NCBI GenBank assembly: GCA_040385525.1
Contig: JAZKHE010000006.1
Coordinates: 62,001 to 126,000, forward strand
Origin: JAZKHE01 sp040385525
GTDB taxonomy: Bacteria; Bacteroidota; Bacteroidia; UBA4408
Direction of reading: 5' to 3'
DNA: 64,000 bases
Shown here one piece after another: positions 63,917 through 64,000 of the stretch (its first letter is position 1; the number at the start of each line of letters is the position of its first letter). The notes beneath the pieces were generated by a model. That model saw only the letters and a list, made by a program, of their open reading frames with translations. It was not told the DNA's origin and ran no database searches. Made by a program: the position numbers and the translations under genes.

Positions 63917-64000
63917 ATGACAATTTCTGCAAAAGCTCAACAAGCAATAGAATTAGAAGATAAATATGGCGCACATAATTATCATCCTTTACCTGTTGTG
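63917..64000 (+). CDS. rocD: Ornithine aminotransferase, N-terminal end (runs off the window)
   Basis: 28 codons are visible: MTISAKAQQAIELEDKYGAH then NYHPLPVV, the start typical of ornithine--oxo-acid transaminase, which makes glutamate semialdehyde from ornithine with PLP. ATG 63917 is preferred to ATG 63905 because GGAGG (63907-63911) sits 5 bases before it. The catalytic lysine lies beyond the window. Confidence 0.8.
   Translation, partial: MTISAKAQQAIELEDKYGAHNYHPLPVV

Overview
The window is a 64 kb stretch of an AT-rich bacterial chromosome that looks like Bacteroidota. Three large secreted proteins end in type IX secretion (T9SS) type A sorting domains (21091-23322, 27032-35224, 47489-50962), and a PorE-like TPR/propeller/OmpA protein lies at 10906-13092. 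Several genes are preceded by the Bacteroidota -7 box TAnnTTTG, and most genes lack a Shine-Dalgarno site; infC and rocD are exceptions. No rRNA, CRISPR array, insertion sequence or intact prophage was seen. One tRNA (Lys, UUU) is present.

Layout. 1-6.1 kb: end of a UspA-domain protein, a CPA2 antiporter, three unrecognised envelope genes and an M61 peptidase. An intergenic scar (2191-2421) joins extra copies of the 3' ends of the antiporter and M61 genes. 6-10.9 kb: lpdA, then an accessory patch holding an XRE-pentapeptide fusion, a Bro-N/DinD-like gene, a 45-codon remnant that resembles the end of a type I restriction-modification methylase, a small membrane gene that has lost its 5' end, and a GNAT acetyltransferase. 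10.9-21 kb: PorE-like protein, HisKA_2 sensor kinase, a small exported protein, tsaD and a divergent tamB. 21-27 kb: an adhesin-like T9SS cargo, then thrS-infC-rpmI-rplT on the minus strand; infC appears to start at AUA behind a strong AGGAGG. 27-36.6 kb: a roughly 2730-residue secreted repeat protein and a serine beta-lactamase-like hydrolase.

36.6-43.8 kb is one directional minus-strand run: SAM hydrolase, ABM monooxygenase, RelA/SpoT, Fur-family regulator, STAS protein, purA and an OstA-like protein. It puts stringent-response, metal/peroxide and purine genes side by side. 43.8-47.4 kb: phoH, GNAT and ligA on the plus strand. 47.5-53.4 kb: a second delta-60 repeat T9SS cargo and a TPR-SpoIIE phosphatase. 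53.5-57.4 kb: ndk diverges from nrnA, which is followed by three FKBP-type prolyl isomerase genes with five FKBP domains in all. 57.4-64 kb: AlkC-like glycosylase, tRNA-Lys, a hypothetical protein, aroK, a PRPP-binding transferase, a TPMT-like methyltransferase, an RlmD-type rRNA methyltransferase, a TPM-domain membrane protein and the first codons of rocD.

Most of the window is housekeeping. The unusual material is the recombination scar at 2.2-2.4 kb, the restriction-modification remnant and its neighbours at 7.5-10.3 kb, the repeat architecture of the two giant cargo proteins (repeat counts of 14, 7, 7 and 7), and non-AUG starts at infC and probably tamB. I found no convincing new multi-gene system.
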